Assembly (NCBI GenBank): GCA_030267215.1
Contig: JAJDJP010000020.1
Span: forward strand, 1 to 34,222
DNA: 34,222 nt
Source of the DNA: Ruminococcaceae bacterium OttesenSCG-928-A16
GTDB taxonomy: Bacteria; Bacillota; Clostridia; Oscillospirales; Ruminococcaceae
Direction of reading: 5' to 3'
Positions 16,124 to 22,936 of the stretch are shown here, piece by piece (the stretch's first letter is position 1; the number at the start of each line of letters is the position of its first letter). Under the pieces are notes generated by a model, which saw nothing but the letters and a program-made list of their open reading frames with translations, was not told where the DNA came from and did no database searches. The position numbers and the translations under genes are program-made.

Positions 16124-16372
16124 TTATTTTCGTATCTTTTTTACTACCCAAATAAAAATTACAGCACCCAGTATCGAAACCAGCACGCTCCACAAGTTTA
16201 GGCCGGTTACACCTTGGCTGCCAATTAAGTTCATAACAACGCCGCCAATAAAAGCGCCAATAACACCCACAATAATGTTGGCAATAGCGCCCATGCTGCG
16301 GTCGGTTCCCATAATTTTGCTGGCGACCCAGCCAGAAAGTGCGCCCACAACAATCCAGGCAAAAATTCCCAT
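16124..16372 (-). CDS. GlsB/YeaQ/YmgE family small membrane protein
   Basis: An 82-residue, three-helix membrane protein of the transglycosylase-associated (GlsB/YeaQ/YmgE) family. The family signature GALSGWVASKIMG, then INLIVG-like NIIVGVIGAFIGG and a final hydrophobic helix with a basic tail KKIRK, are all present. Members are stress-associated (GlsB with Gls24/Asp23 in Gram-positives), but the molecular role is unknown. The start at 16372 follows AAAGGAT; the longer frame from 16393 lacks a site. It stands alone between terminators. Confidence 0.9.
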   Translation of the reverse strand: MGIFAWIVVGALSGWVASKIMGTDRSMGAIANIIVGVIGAFIGGVVMNLIGSQGVTGLNLWSVLVSILGAVIFIWVVKKIRK

Positions 16373-16493
16373 TTTTATTCTATCCTTTCGCATTTGGTGC
16401 AGGTGGTTTTGGTAAAATATGCCCCTGCATTATTTAAGAATGGTATTAGTATAGCGGAAAAGGTAAAAAATATCCAGCAAAATTTGGCGCGCG

Positions 16494-16537
16494 CAAAAAA
16501 ACCACAATTGTATGGGAGAACAATCGTGGTTTTTTTG
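16494..16537 (-). terminator. Intrinsic terminator
   Basis: An inverted repeat ACCACGATTGT/ACAATTGTGGT (minus strand) with an 8-nt loop and a seven-T tail. It ends the candidate small RNA and any read-through from the methyltransferase gene. Confidence 0.85.
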
Positions 16538-16580
16538 ATTCTCCGCTGGGGGACGGAGAGGTGAAAGTGATCACCTACCA
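16494..16580 (-). ncRNA. Candidate small RNA with C-rich hairpin loops
   Basis: On the minus strand three hairpins follow each other: AGGTGA/TCACCT (16575-16558 region), TCTCCG/CGGAGA with loop TCCCCCAG (16559-16540), and an 11-bp terminator stem ACCACGATTGT/ACAATTGTGGT with loop TCTCCCAT, preceded by As and followed by seven Ts (to 16494). The terminator pairs fully only on this strand (a G-U here is an A-C mismatch on the plus strand). A weak promoter (TTGTAC near 16611, TAGTAT/TATATT near 16590-16580) precedes it. It could also be the 3' UTR of the methyltransferase gene upstream. Confidence 0.45.
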
Positions 16581-16697
16581 ATATACTATACTAAGGCACG
16601 GGGCAGTACAACTATAACGCAGCCATTAACACAAAAATGGTAAAAAACTGCAGGTTTTAATGCTGCAAAGGCGGCCTTGTTTGCTAAAACGCAACCT

Positions 16698-17300
16698 TTA
16701 CTTTGTTGCGTGCAGTATAAAAAGCGAAGCGTCTTGCCGCATAAACATATTTTTGCCATGGTAAAAGGTTTGCGAGCTTGCGCTTGCAAACCCAACTTGC
16801 AGGCAAAGCTGCTGCAACTGGGATTGATTAAACCCATTGTGTACCTTGTCCGAAACAATGTTTTCGTTTTTGTCAAAATCTACAACCAGCAAGTGCCCGC
16901 CGGGGTTTAACAGCGCAAAAAACTGCTGCAACAAAAGCGAGTAATTGGGAACATGAAGAAGAACCTGCGAAACAAGGATATAATCCGCCGATACGCCTTG
17001 CGGTGTGTGCTCGCAAAAATTGGCGCAAAGTGTGCGGGTGTTTGCAAGGCCGGCATCTGCAATTTTATTCTCTACCACCGCAATCATTTGGGGCGAAGAA
17101 TCTACCAGCAGCATTTGCCCAAACAAGCTGGCAAGCGCAAGGCCAATAAGGCCGGTGCCACAGCCATAATCCAGCGCGGTTTTGTTTTGGGTATCGCTAA
17201 GCGCAAGGCGCATTTGCTGCGCAATAATGCCAGCGTTATGCACTCGTTCCTCGGCGTCGTACCGCTGCGCCATTTGTGCAAATATTTCGTCGGTTTCCAT
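16698..17300 (-). CDS. Class I SAM-dependent methyltransferase
   Basis: A 200-residue Rossmann-fold methyltransferase. Motif I is ALDYGCGTGLIGLALA (near residues 43-58), followed by LLVDSSPQMI (motif II, acidic residue binding the ribose) and a LNPGGHLLVVDF strand. Proteins starting with DEIFAQMAQRYD are a common clostridial type whose substrate is unknown, probably a small molecule. The start at 17300 has a GGTGA site; an ATG four codons upstream (17312) is possible but has none. It is followed by an untranslated stretch containing the candidate small RNA. Confidence 0.87.
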   Translation of the reverse strand: METDEIFAQMAQRYDAEERVHNAGIIAQQMRLALSDTQNKTALDYGCGTGLIGLALASLFGQMLLVDSSPQMIAVVENKIADAGLANTRTLCANFCEHTPQGVSADYILVSQVLLHVPNYSLLLQQFFALLNPGGHLLVVDFDKNENIVSDKVHNGFNQSQLQQLCLQVGFASASSQTFYHGKNMFMRQDASLFILHATK

Positions 17301-17558
17301 ATAGTTCACCATGCTTTACTGTAATATTTTTATGCGCAAAGCCTATTTTAAAAAGCCAAAATAGCAAGCTGCATTTATCATACCATAATTGCAGTTGTAC
17401 ACACAATTTTGTGTTTTTATAAAGTAATTGCAAAAAAGTAGGGGAAGGTTAATATTCTCAATATATCTAAATACTTACCTTATATATTAAACATAAACCG
17501 CAAAAAGGGTAAGGTTAAAATGTATAAATTTTCGGTTTTTTTTTGGATACTATTTGAA

Positions 17559-17587
17559 TTGACAGGGCAAAACCTTTAAGATATGCT
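17559..17587 (+). promoter_or_regulatory. Sigma-A promoter of the liv operon
   Basis: A consensus -35 TTGACA (17559-17564) and TATGCT (17582-17587) are separated by exactly 17 nt. Transcription should start near 17594, giving a leader of roughly 330 nt before the livK ATG. Confidence 0.75.
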
Positions 17588-17664
17588 TGAGTTAATAACT
17601 AAAAGCGGTTATTTATTTTTTACGCTAGTGTTACATACATTATGTATATAAGCTGTACTTTTGA

Positions 17665-17822
17665 TGCAAAGCCACCCCGAGATACTACCGATGGCGGCCT
17701 TTGCAATATAGAAATGGGCAGGTATATAAAGGGGGATGGACTGCACCATTTGCCAGTTAGTATTTATAAAACACCCCCCTGGCAACATTTTTAACTTCAA
17801 CGCAAAGGCAAGCCTTTGTTTT
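17665..17822 (+). promoter_or_regulatory. Candidate riboswitch/attenuator in the liv leader
   Basis: Visible pairings are: hairpin TGCAAAG/CTTTGCA (17665-17671 with 17699-17705); GGGGG (17731-17735) with CCCCC (17774-17778); hairpin ATGG/CCAT (17736-17739 with 17746-17749); TTGCCAG/CTGGCAA (17750-17756 with 17779-17785); and a terminator-like CAAAGG/CCTTTG (17803-17808 with 17813-17818) followed by TTTT. The G5/C5 and TTGCCAG pairings interlock as an H-type pseudoknot with no unpaired base at the junctions. GCCTTTGC (17697-17704) can alternatively pair with GCAAAGGC (17802-17809), closing the pseudoknot domain and breaking both outer hairpins. That is typical of a ligand-responsive switch. 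The class is unknown to me and the terminator is weak. Confidence 0.5.
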
Positions 17823-17852
17823 GAATAAGAGGGTTTTGGCATAAAGGATTAG

Positions 17853-17869
17853 AATGTTCCGCGGACATT
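17853..17869 (+). promoter_or_regulatory. Palindrome upstream of livK
   Basis: AATGTTCCGCGGACATT is a near-perfect palindrome centred on CCGCGG. As RNA it folds to a 7-bp stem with a CGC triloop. It could be a repressor operator or an mRNA hairpin. Confidence 0.4.
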
Positions 17870-17875
17870 TAAAAC

Positions 17876-17887
17876 CTTTGTACAAAG
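17876..17887 (+). promoter_or_regulatory. 12-nt perfect palindrome upstream of livK
   Basis: CTTTGTACAAAG is a perfect palindrome ending 35 nt before the livK start. Its CCTTTG half also matches the 3' arm of the terminator-like hairpin upstream. Confidence 0.35.
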
Positions 17888-17922
17888 CTTCAAAACATTA
17901 AAAAAGAAAGTTGAGGAGAACA

Positions 17923-19173
17923 ATGAAAAACAGCATGTTTGTAAAAGTTGCCACATTTGCACTGGCTTTGGTACTGGCTTTTGGTTTGGTGGCGTGTGGC
18001 GAAACACCGCCCAGCAGCACTGCGCCGGCAGGTGGCGCAACGTCTGAGGCAGGCGCTGCCGGTGCCACAGGGGCAGAGTTTGTTATTGGCAACCCACAAC
18101 CCCTTACTGGTGTGAATGCGCAGGTTGGTGCCGCCGCAAACAAGGGGGCCGCACTTGCCGTAAAAATTATTAACGAAAACGGTGGCTTTAATGGCGTGCC
18201 GGTTCGGCTAATTAACTACGACGACCAGGGCTCTCCGGAAGAAGCTGTTAAAATTGCAACCAAAATGGTGGAAGATGACAAGGTAGATGCCGTTTTGGGC
18301 TCGCTTACCAGCACCTGTATGCTGGCGGCCGGCCAAGTGTACGAAGATGCGGGCGTGCTTACCTTTGGTACCGGCACCAGCCCCACCTGGATGCTGCAAG
18401 GCTGGGAGTATGTGTTTCGTGCTTGCCCCAACAACGGCGTTTCTATGCCTTTGCTGGTAAGCAAAATGAAAGAAATGGGCATCGAAACCGTTGGCGTGTT
18501 CCGTGGCCTTGACGATGCCGCAAAGAGTGCTGCTGAAACTTTTGTAGAAGAATGCGACAAAATGGGTGTTGAGGTTCTTACGGTAGAAAGCTACACCGAC
18601 GGCGACACCGACTATTCGGGCCAAATTGCCAAAATCATTAGCAAAAACCCCGATGTAGTGTTGTGCTCTACCAATGGGCCCACCATGGCTATTTTTGCTA
18701 AACAACTGCGCCAGCTGGGCTACCAGGGCCTTGCCTTTAACCGCGAAGCTTTGCCAGCCGACACCGTTGAGGTAGCGGGCTCTGCCGCCGACCACTGGGT
18801 GTTTATGTATCCCTACATCACCTACGAAACACCAGAAGATGCATTTGACCCTGATATTAAAGAATTTTTGGAGCTGTTCCAAGAAGAATACGGCGAAATG
18901 CCTTTCCACGATTGTGCCTACCGCAGCTGGGACGCCATTATGGTAATGGCCGAAGCCGCCCGCATTGCCGGCACCAACGATGTTGACGCAATGCGTGACG
19001 CAGTGGTAGAAATTTCGAACTTTAAGGCGCTGGGTGGCGTTATGGACTTTAGCGCTGGCAACGGCGAAGGCCTAAACACCCTGAATAGCTACATTGTGCT
19101 AGACGGAAAATATGAAGATTTTGATGCGTGGTATGCCGCCGGCAATTACGAGGCCTTAAAAAATGCGGGCTAA
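17923..19173 (+). CDS. livK: Branched-chain amino acid-type ABC transporter substrate-binding lipoprotein
   Basis: A 416-residue extracellular binding protein of the LivJ/LivK family (Peripla_BP_6). The signal peptide ends in lipobox LVAC with lipidated Cys25, followed by a Ser/Ala/Gly linker. The binding domain shows FVIGNPQPLTG, GAALAVKIINENGGFNG and a Gly-Ser-Leu-Thr ligand-binding region (LGSLTSTCMLAAGQ). It captures an amino acid or similar small molecule for import; the true ligand may not be leucine. ATG 17923 follows GAGGAG at good spacing; an earlier in-frame ATG at 17911 has none. First gene of the livKHMGF operon. Confidence 0.93.
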   Translation: MKNSMFVKVATFALALVLAFGLVACGETPPSSTAPAGGATSEAGAAGATGAEFVIGNPQPLTGVNAQVGAAANKGAALAVKIINENGGFNGVPVRLINYDDQGSPEEAVKIATKMVEDDKVDAVLGSLTSTCMLAAGQVYEDAGVLTFGTGTSPTWMLQGWEYVFRACPNNGVSMPLLVSKMKEMGIETVGVFRGLDDAAKSAAETFVEECDKMGVEVLTVESYTDGDTDYSGQIAKIISKNPDVVLCSTNGPTMAIFAKQLRQLGYQGLAFNREALPADTVEVAGSAADHWVFMYPYITYETPEDAFDPDIKEFLELFQEEYGEMPFHDCAYRSWDAIMVMAEAARIAGTNDVDAMRDAVVEISNFKALGGVMDFSAGNGEGLNTLNSYIVLDGKYEDFDAWYAAGNYEALKNAG

Positions 19174-19235
19174 GCAGTTGCCCTGTAAAACCAAAAGGCA
19201 AAATACGATAAAATCTTTTGTTTAATTCCACTGAG

Positions 19236-19313
19236 TGAGTCCAATACCCCGCCCCTTGGGCGTTTCTACGGTTTTGCCCGTCGATACCCCGATGCTTACG
19301 GTGGGGGGATTCA
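19236..19313 (+). promoter_or_regulatory. Possible multi-helix RNA element inside the liv operon
   Basis: TGAGTCC (19236-19242) can pair with GGATTCA (19307-19313), with one G-U pair. Inside are three short hairpins: CGCCC/GGGCG (19250-19262), ACGG/CCGT (19268-19281) and CCCC/GGGG (19287-19306). The last abuts the closing helix, allowing stacking. ATACCCCG occurs twice (at about 19244 and 19284) and either copy could pair with the G run at 19303-19308. No known class recognised. Confidence 0.4.
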
Positions 19314-19333
19314 TTTGAACGTTTAGCTGGTAT

Positions 19334-19369
19334 GGGAGCGGTAACTGACCCGTGGGTAGTGCCGCTCCC
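19334..19369 (+). terminator. Very stable hairpin between livK and livH
   Basis: GGGAGCGG/CCGCTCCC continue through ACT/AGT and ACC/GGT to a CGTG loop. The tail TTATTC is a poor U tract, so it may stop only part of transcription or protect the 3' end of livK mRNA. Confidence 0.6.
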
Positions 19370-19416
19370 TTATTCACACCTTAAATTTGCCCCATAGAAA
19401 GGATGGGTACAATCCA

Positions 19417-20295
19417 ATGACGATGTTTATGCAAGTTTTCGTCTCTGGCCTTGTTATTGGCTGTGTTTATGGGTTAATTGCCTTGGGTTACAGCCTTATT
19501 TATAAAGCCTCGGGCATGATGAGCTTTGTACAGGGAGATTTGCTTACCGTTGGTGCATTTTTAGGCTACACTTTTTACGGCTTGTGGAAAATCCCGGTCG
19601 CAATTTCTTTTGTTATGGTGTTTATACTAATGGTTTTGCTGGGCTTTGGGATAGAGCGTGGCATTATTAACCGCCTGGTTAAAAAGAAAACCCTGCCCAT
19701 TTATATAGTGCTTGCCACCATTGCGGTATCGTACATTTTGCAAAATGGCGCCATGTATATTTGGGGCAGCAACATGCTTACCTTTCCAAGGCTGTTCAGC
19801 GCAAACTCCATTAAAATTTTTGGGGTAGGGGTGCAGCCAGAGGCCTTGTTCTGCATTGTGGTATCGCTTATTGCCATGGTTATTTTGCATATTTTTATGA
19901 AGTATACCAAGTATGGAACAGCTATGCGTGCCGCTTCTATGGACCCAATGGCCGCACGAAGCTGCGGAATTAATGTGTCGGTATCCACCGGTTTAACCTG
20001 GGGTATTGCAGCGGCCATGGCCTCGTTAGCGGGCATGCTTATTGGCCCGGTGTATGGTGTGTTTACCACCCTGGGGGCTACCATTGGGCGCAAAGGGTTT
20101 TCTAGCGCTGTTATGGGCGGGTATGGCAACATGTATGGCGCCATTGTTGGGGGTATTATCCTTGGTTTAATGGAAACCTTCACCTCGGGGTATATTTCCT
20201 CGGCGTATAAAGATTTGTTTGCCTACATTATTTTGCTGCTATTTTTGTTTGTGAAGCCCACCGGCATCTTTAACGAGCGCGCTATTATGGAATAG
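19417..20295 (+). CDS. livH: Branched-chain amino acid-type ABC transporter permease LivH
   Basis: A 292-residue inner-membrane permease of the LivH family with about eight membrane helices. The family patterns GCVYGLIALGYSLIYKASGMMSF near the N-terminus and the cytoplasmic coupling region GINVSVSTGLTWGIAAAMASLAG are visible. It pairs with LivM to form the channel. The start at 19417 (MTMFMQVF) fits the family; AAAGGATG lies about 12 nt upstream, and an ATG two codons on is also possible. LivM follows after 15 nt. Confidence 0.93.
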   Translation: MTMFMQVFVSGLVIGCVYGLIALGYSLIYKASGMMSFVQGDLLTVGAFLGYTFYGLWKIPVAISFVMVFILMVLLGFGIERGIINRLVKKKTLPIYIVLATIAVSYILQNGAMYIWGSNMLTFPRLFSANSIKIFGVGVQPEALFCIVVSLIAMVILHIFMKYTKYGTAMRAASMDPMAARSCGINVSVSTGLTWGIAAAMASLAGMLIGPVYGVFTTLGATIGRKGFSSAVMGGYGNMYGAIVGGIILGLMETFTSGYISSAYKDLFAYIILLLFLFVKPTGIFNERAIME

Positions 20296-20310
20296 GGGAG
20301 GAAGAAAACC

Positions 20311-21306
20311 ATGAACAAATTGTTGGAAAAGAAAAACCCTGCAAAACATATTAAAAGCTTTGGCTTTTTGGCGCTGCTTTTGTTGTTGCCTGTTATTTTT
20401 ACTGCGGTAGATTTTACCTACGGCATCACCATATCTTGCTTTGTTGCCATTTATGTAATTGCGGTTTCGGGCATTGATATTGTGTTTGGCTATTGCGGCC
20501 AAATTTCTATGGGGCATGCCGCTTTTTACGCTGTTGGCGCCTATGGCTCGGCACTGCTTTCATCCAAACTCAATATTCCCATTATTATATCTATGTTTAT
20601 TGCCCCGGTTATTGCGGCTATATTGGGCGCATTGCTTGCTTACCCTGCCTCAAAGCTGGTGTTTCACTTTTTGTCTTTGGCCACCATTGCTTTTGGCGAA
20701 ATCACCTACCAGCTCATTCTTCAATCGCCCGGTGGCATTACCGGCAATGCGGTTGGCCTTGCCACCAAAAAAGTAAACCTGTTTGGCTTTGCTTTTAACA
20801 CCTCGTTTCGCTTTTATTACCTGGCGTTGGCTTTTGTATTGTTGCTATTGGCGGCTAAAACCAACCTGGTAAGCTCCCGCGTGGGGCGCGCTTTTGTAGC
20901 TATTAGAGAAAACACCCATGCGGCAGAGGGGATGGGGGTAAATGCCAGAAAATACAAGGTTATTGCCTTTGCAACAAGCGCCTTTTTTACGGCTGTTGCC
21001 GGCAGTATGTATGCCCATTTTGTGGGTTACATTAGCCCCGACACCTTTACCAACAAGCAATCGGTTTTATTTATCACCATGCTTTTGTTTGGCGGTACTG
21101 CCTCAAAACCTGGCCCCATTATTGGCGCCATTGCTGTGCTGCTGCTTAACGAGGCGCTGCGCTCGATGGAAAACATGCAGATGCTGGTATACGGGTTTTT
21201 GCTTTTAATTGTTATTTTGCTATTGCCCGGCGGCATTTTTGGCATGATTAAAGACCTCTTTTATAAATACACGCACAGGGGAGGCAAAGAAAATGCTAAA
21301 AGTTAA
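20311..21306 (+). CDS. livM: Branched-chain amino acid-type ABC transporter permease LivM
   Basis: A 331-residue permease with about nine to ten membrane helices. Family motifs include GYCGQISMGHAAFYAVGAY and, toward the C-terminus, VGRAFVAIRENTHAAEGMGVN, the loop contacting the ATPases. It forms the second half of the importer channel with LivH. GGGAGGA precedes the ATG. Its end overlaps livG by 14 nt, so translation is coupled. Confidence 0.94.
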   Translation: MNKLLEKKNPAKHIKSFGFLALLLLLPVIFTAVDFTYGITISCFVAIYVIAVSGIDIVFGYCGQISMGHAAFYAVGAYGSALLSSKLNIPIIISMFIAPVIAAILGALLAYPASKLVFHFLSLATIAFGEITYQLILQSPGGITGNAVGLATKKVNLFGFAFNTSFRFYYLALAFVLLLLAAKTNLVSSRVGRAFVAIRENTHAAEGMGVNARKYKVIAFATSAFFTAVAGSMYAHFVGYISPDTFTNKQSVLFITMLLFGGTASKPGPIIGAIAVLLLNEALRSMENMQMLVYGFLLLIVILLLPGGIFGMIKDLFYKYTHRGGKENAKS

Positions 21307-22048
21307 CAATGTAACCTTAAGCTTTGGCGGGCTTGTTGCCAACAACGATATTTCTATGGAAGTGCCAGCAGGCAAAATTATAGGCCTTATTGGCCCCAAT
21401 GGAGCAGGTAAAACCACATTTTTTAATATTGTTAGCGGCGTATATAAACCCGATAAAGGCACCATTGTATTTAACGGCACCGAAATTCAGGGTAAACGCC
21501 CTTACCAAATTAATAAGCTGGGCATTGCCCGCACTTACCAGGTTATTAACCTGTTTAAAAAAATGACTGTGATAGACAATGTTGTTGTGGGCATGCATTC
21601 TCGCCTTAACCAAGGTTATTTTTCGGCTTTATTTAAAACAAAAAAAGCACGGGAAGAAGAAAAAATGGCCTATGAAAAAGCGCTGGAGTTGCTGGATTTT
21701 GTAGGGCTTAAAAACCGCGCCTACCAATTGGCAGATTCTCTTTCTTACGGCGAACAGCGTATTTTAGAAATTTGCCGGGGCCTTGCCAGTAACCCGCAGT
21801 TGCTGCTGTTAGACGAGCCCGCCGCCGGCATGAATGCCACCGAAAAAGTAGAGCTTGACCAGCTGATGCAGAAAATTTTGAAAAAAGATATTGGCATATT
21901 AATTATAGAGCACGACATGAAACTGATGATGGGCGTGGCCGATTATTTGTATGTGCTTAACTATGGCAAGCTGCTTGCCCACGGCGTAACGGCCGATATT
22001 CAGGCAAACCCGGAAGTAATTGCCGCATATCTTGGAGGTGACGAGTAA
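21293..22048 (+). CDS. livG: Branched-chain amino acid-type ABC transporter ATPase LivG
   Basis: A 251-residue ATPase: Walker A GPNGAGKTT at residues 34-42, signature LSYGEQRILEICRGL, Walker B LLLLDEPAAGMN (the AGMN after the Glu is typical of LivG) and switch His in IIEHDM. With LivF it drives substrate import. GGGGAGG precedes its ATG, which lies within the end of livM, and its stop overlaps the livF start by one base. Confidence 0.95.
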   Translation: MLKVNNVTLSFGGLVANNDISMEVPAGKIIGLIGPNGAGKTTFFNIVSGVYKPDKGTIVFNGTEIQGKRPYQINKLGIARTYQVINLFKKMTVIDNVVVGMHSRLNQGYFSALFKTKKAREEEKMAYEKALELLDFVGLKNRAYQLADSLSYGEQRILEICRGLASNPQLLLLDEPAAGMNATEKVELDQLMQKILKKDIGILIIEHDMKLMMGVADYLYVLNYGKLLAHGVTADIQANPEVIAAYLGGDE

Positions 22049-22770
22049 TGGCACCATTGCTGGAAGTAAAAAACTTTCACTACTACTACGGAAATATCCA
22101 CGTGGTAAAAGATGTTAACCTGTATGTTAACGAGGGCGAAATGGTAACCCTAATTGGCGCAAATGGTGCGGGAAAAACCACTACATTGCGCACCATTTCG
22201 GGCCTTACCGATGCCGCTGGCGTGAGGGGAGAAATTACTTTTGCAGGGCATCGTATAGATAAAATGCCCGGGAATAAGGTTGCCGGGCTGGGCCTTGCAC
22301 AGGTGTTAGAGGGCCGGCATGTGTTCTCTAAGCTTACTGTGCAAGAAAACCTGATGGTGGGCGCTTATTTGCGAAAAGACACCGCCAAAATTAAAGATGA
22401 CCTAAAAAATATTTACCAGCAATTTCCGCGCTTGTTAGAGCGAAAAGACCAGCTTGCGGGCACGCTTTCGGGTGGCGAGCAACAAATGCTGGCCATTGGG
22501 CGCGCGCTTATTGGCCGCCCTAAAATGATTTTGCTGGACGAGCCTTCTTTGGGGCTTGCCCCCATTATTGTGCGGGAAATTTTCGAATCGATTAAAGAAA
22601 TTAACAAGCAGGGCACCACCATTTTGTTTGTAGAGCAAAATGCCAAAGTTGCTTTGGCAACAGCACACCGTGGTTATGTGTTTGCCGTTGGCGAAGTGGT
22701 TATGCAGGATGAATGCTATAAACTGGCAGAAAACCAAGAGGTTAAAAAAGCCTATTTGGGGGAACAATAA
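22048..22770 (+). CDS. livF: Branched-chain amino acid-type ABC transporter ATPase LivF
   Basis: A 240-residue ATPase: Walker A GANGAGKTT near residue 39, signature LSGGEQQMLAIGRAL, Walker B ILLDEPSLGLAP (the SLGLAP tail is diagnostic of LivF) and FVEQNA, where LivF proteins have Gln in place of the switch His region. It is the last gene of the complete livKHMGF set. A ribosome site TTGGAGGTG lies within the end of livG. Confidence 0.95.
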   Translation: MAPLLEVKNFHYYYGNIHVVKDVNLYVNEGEMVTLIGANGAGKTTTLRTISGLTDAAGVRGEITFAGHRIDKMPGNKVAGLGLAQVLEGRHVFSKLTVQENLMVGAYLRKDTAKIKDDLKNIYQQFPRLLERKDQLAGTLSGGEQQMLAIGRALIGRPKMILLDEPSLGLAPIIVREIFESIKEINKQGTTILFVEQNAKVALATAHRGYVFAVGEVVMQDECYKLAENQEVKKAYLGEQ

Positions 22771-22803
22771 AACCAACCTGCCACAAATAGTAAAAAGCTT
22801 AAA

Positions 22804-22826
22804 CAGGGTTTTAAAGCCCTGCTTTT
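22804..22826 (+). terminator. Probable terminator of the liv operon
   Basis: CAGGGTT/AGCCCTG (one G-U pair) with a TTAA loop is followed by CTTTT, 34 nt after livF. Confidence 0.65.
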
Positions 22827-22936
22827 ACACAAAAAAAGGCGGCTGAAGAGGCATGGCTTATTGGAACAATACCACTTAGCATAAGCTCTTTTGCTGTTGA
22901 ATACATACTATTAAATATTCTACTGGAGGATTTTTC

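Larger units (their letters stand above)
17301..17922. other. Long regulatory region ahead of livK
   Basis: This 620-nt stretch lies between the divergent methyltransferase and livK genes. The first half (17301-17558) is AT-rich with no recognisable gene. The second half contains the liv promoter, a structured 5' leader with a possible pseudoknot and terminator-like hairpin, and two palindromes close to the livK ribosome site. All are listed separately. I see no protein-coding gene here. Confidence 0.6.
19174..19416 (+). other. Structured intercistronic region between livK and livH
   Basis: A 243-nt gap inside an otherwise tight operon. It contains a possible four-way-junction RNA (19236-19313) and a very stable hairpin (19334-19369), each listed separately. 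Confidence 0.55.

Noticed and set aside
16494-16576. The plus strand of the sRNA candidate as a CsrB-like RNA with GGA loops
   Set aside because: The terminator stem has an A-C mismatch on this strand, no plus-strand promoter was seen and there are only two G-rich loops.
17665-17705. Resemblance of GATGCAAAGCC to the cyclic-di-GMP-I (GEMM) riboswitch core
   Set aside because: The upstream GGCAAACC/GAAA hairpin and the downstream receptor sequence expected for that class are missing.
17642-17794. A 50-codon open frame inside the liv leader, a possible leader peptide
   Set aside because: No ribosome site precedes its ATG, it shows no run of branched-chain amino acid codons, and it overlaps the paired RNA segments.
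17594-17922. T-box leader controlling the liv operon
   Set aside because: No TGGNACC-type T-box sequence and no recognisable specifier hairpin.
19236-19313. Purine riboswitch, because of a GTTTCTAC stretch
   Set aside because: The TATAA, ATATGG-like and CCGTAAA loop elements of that class are not in the right places.
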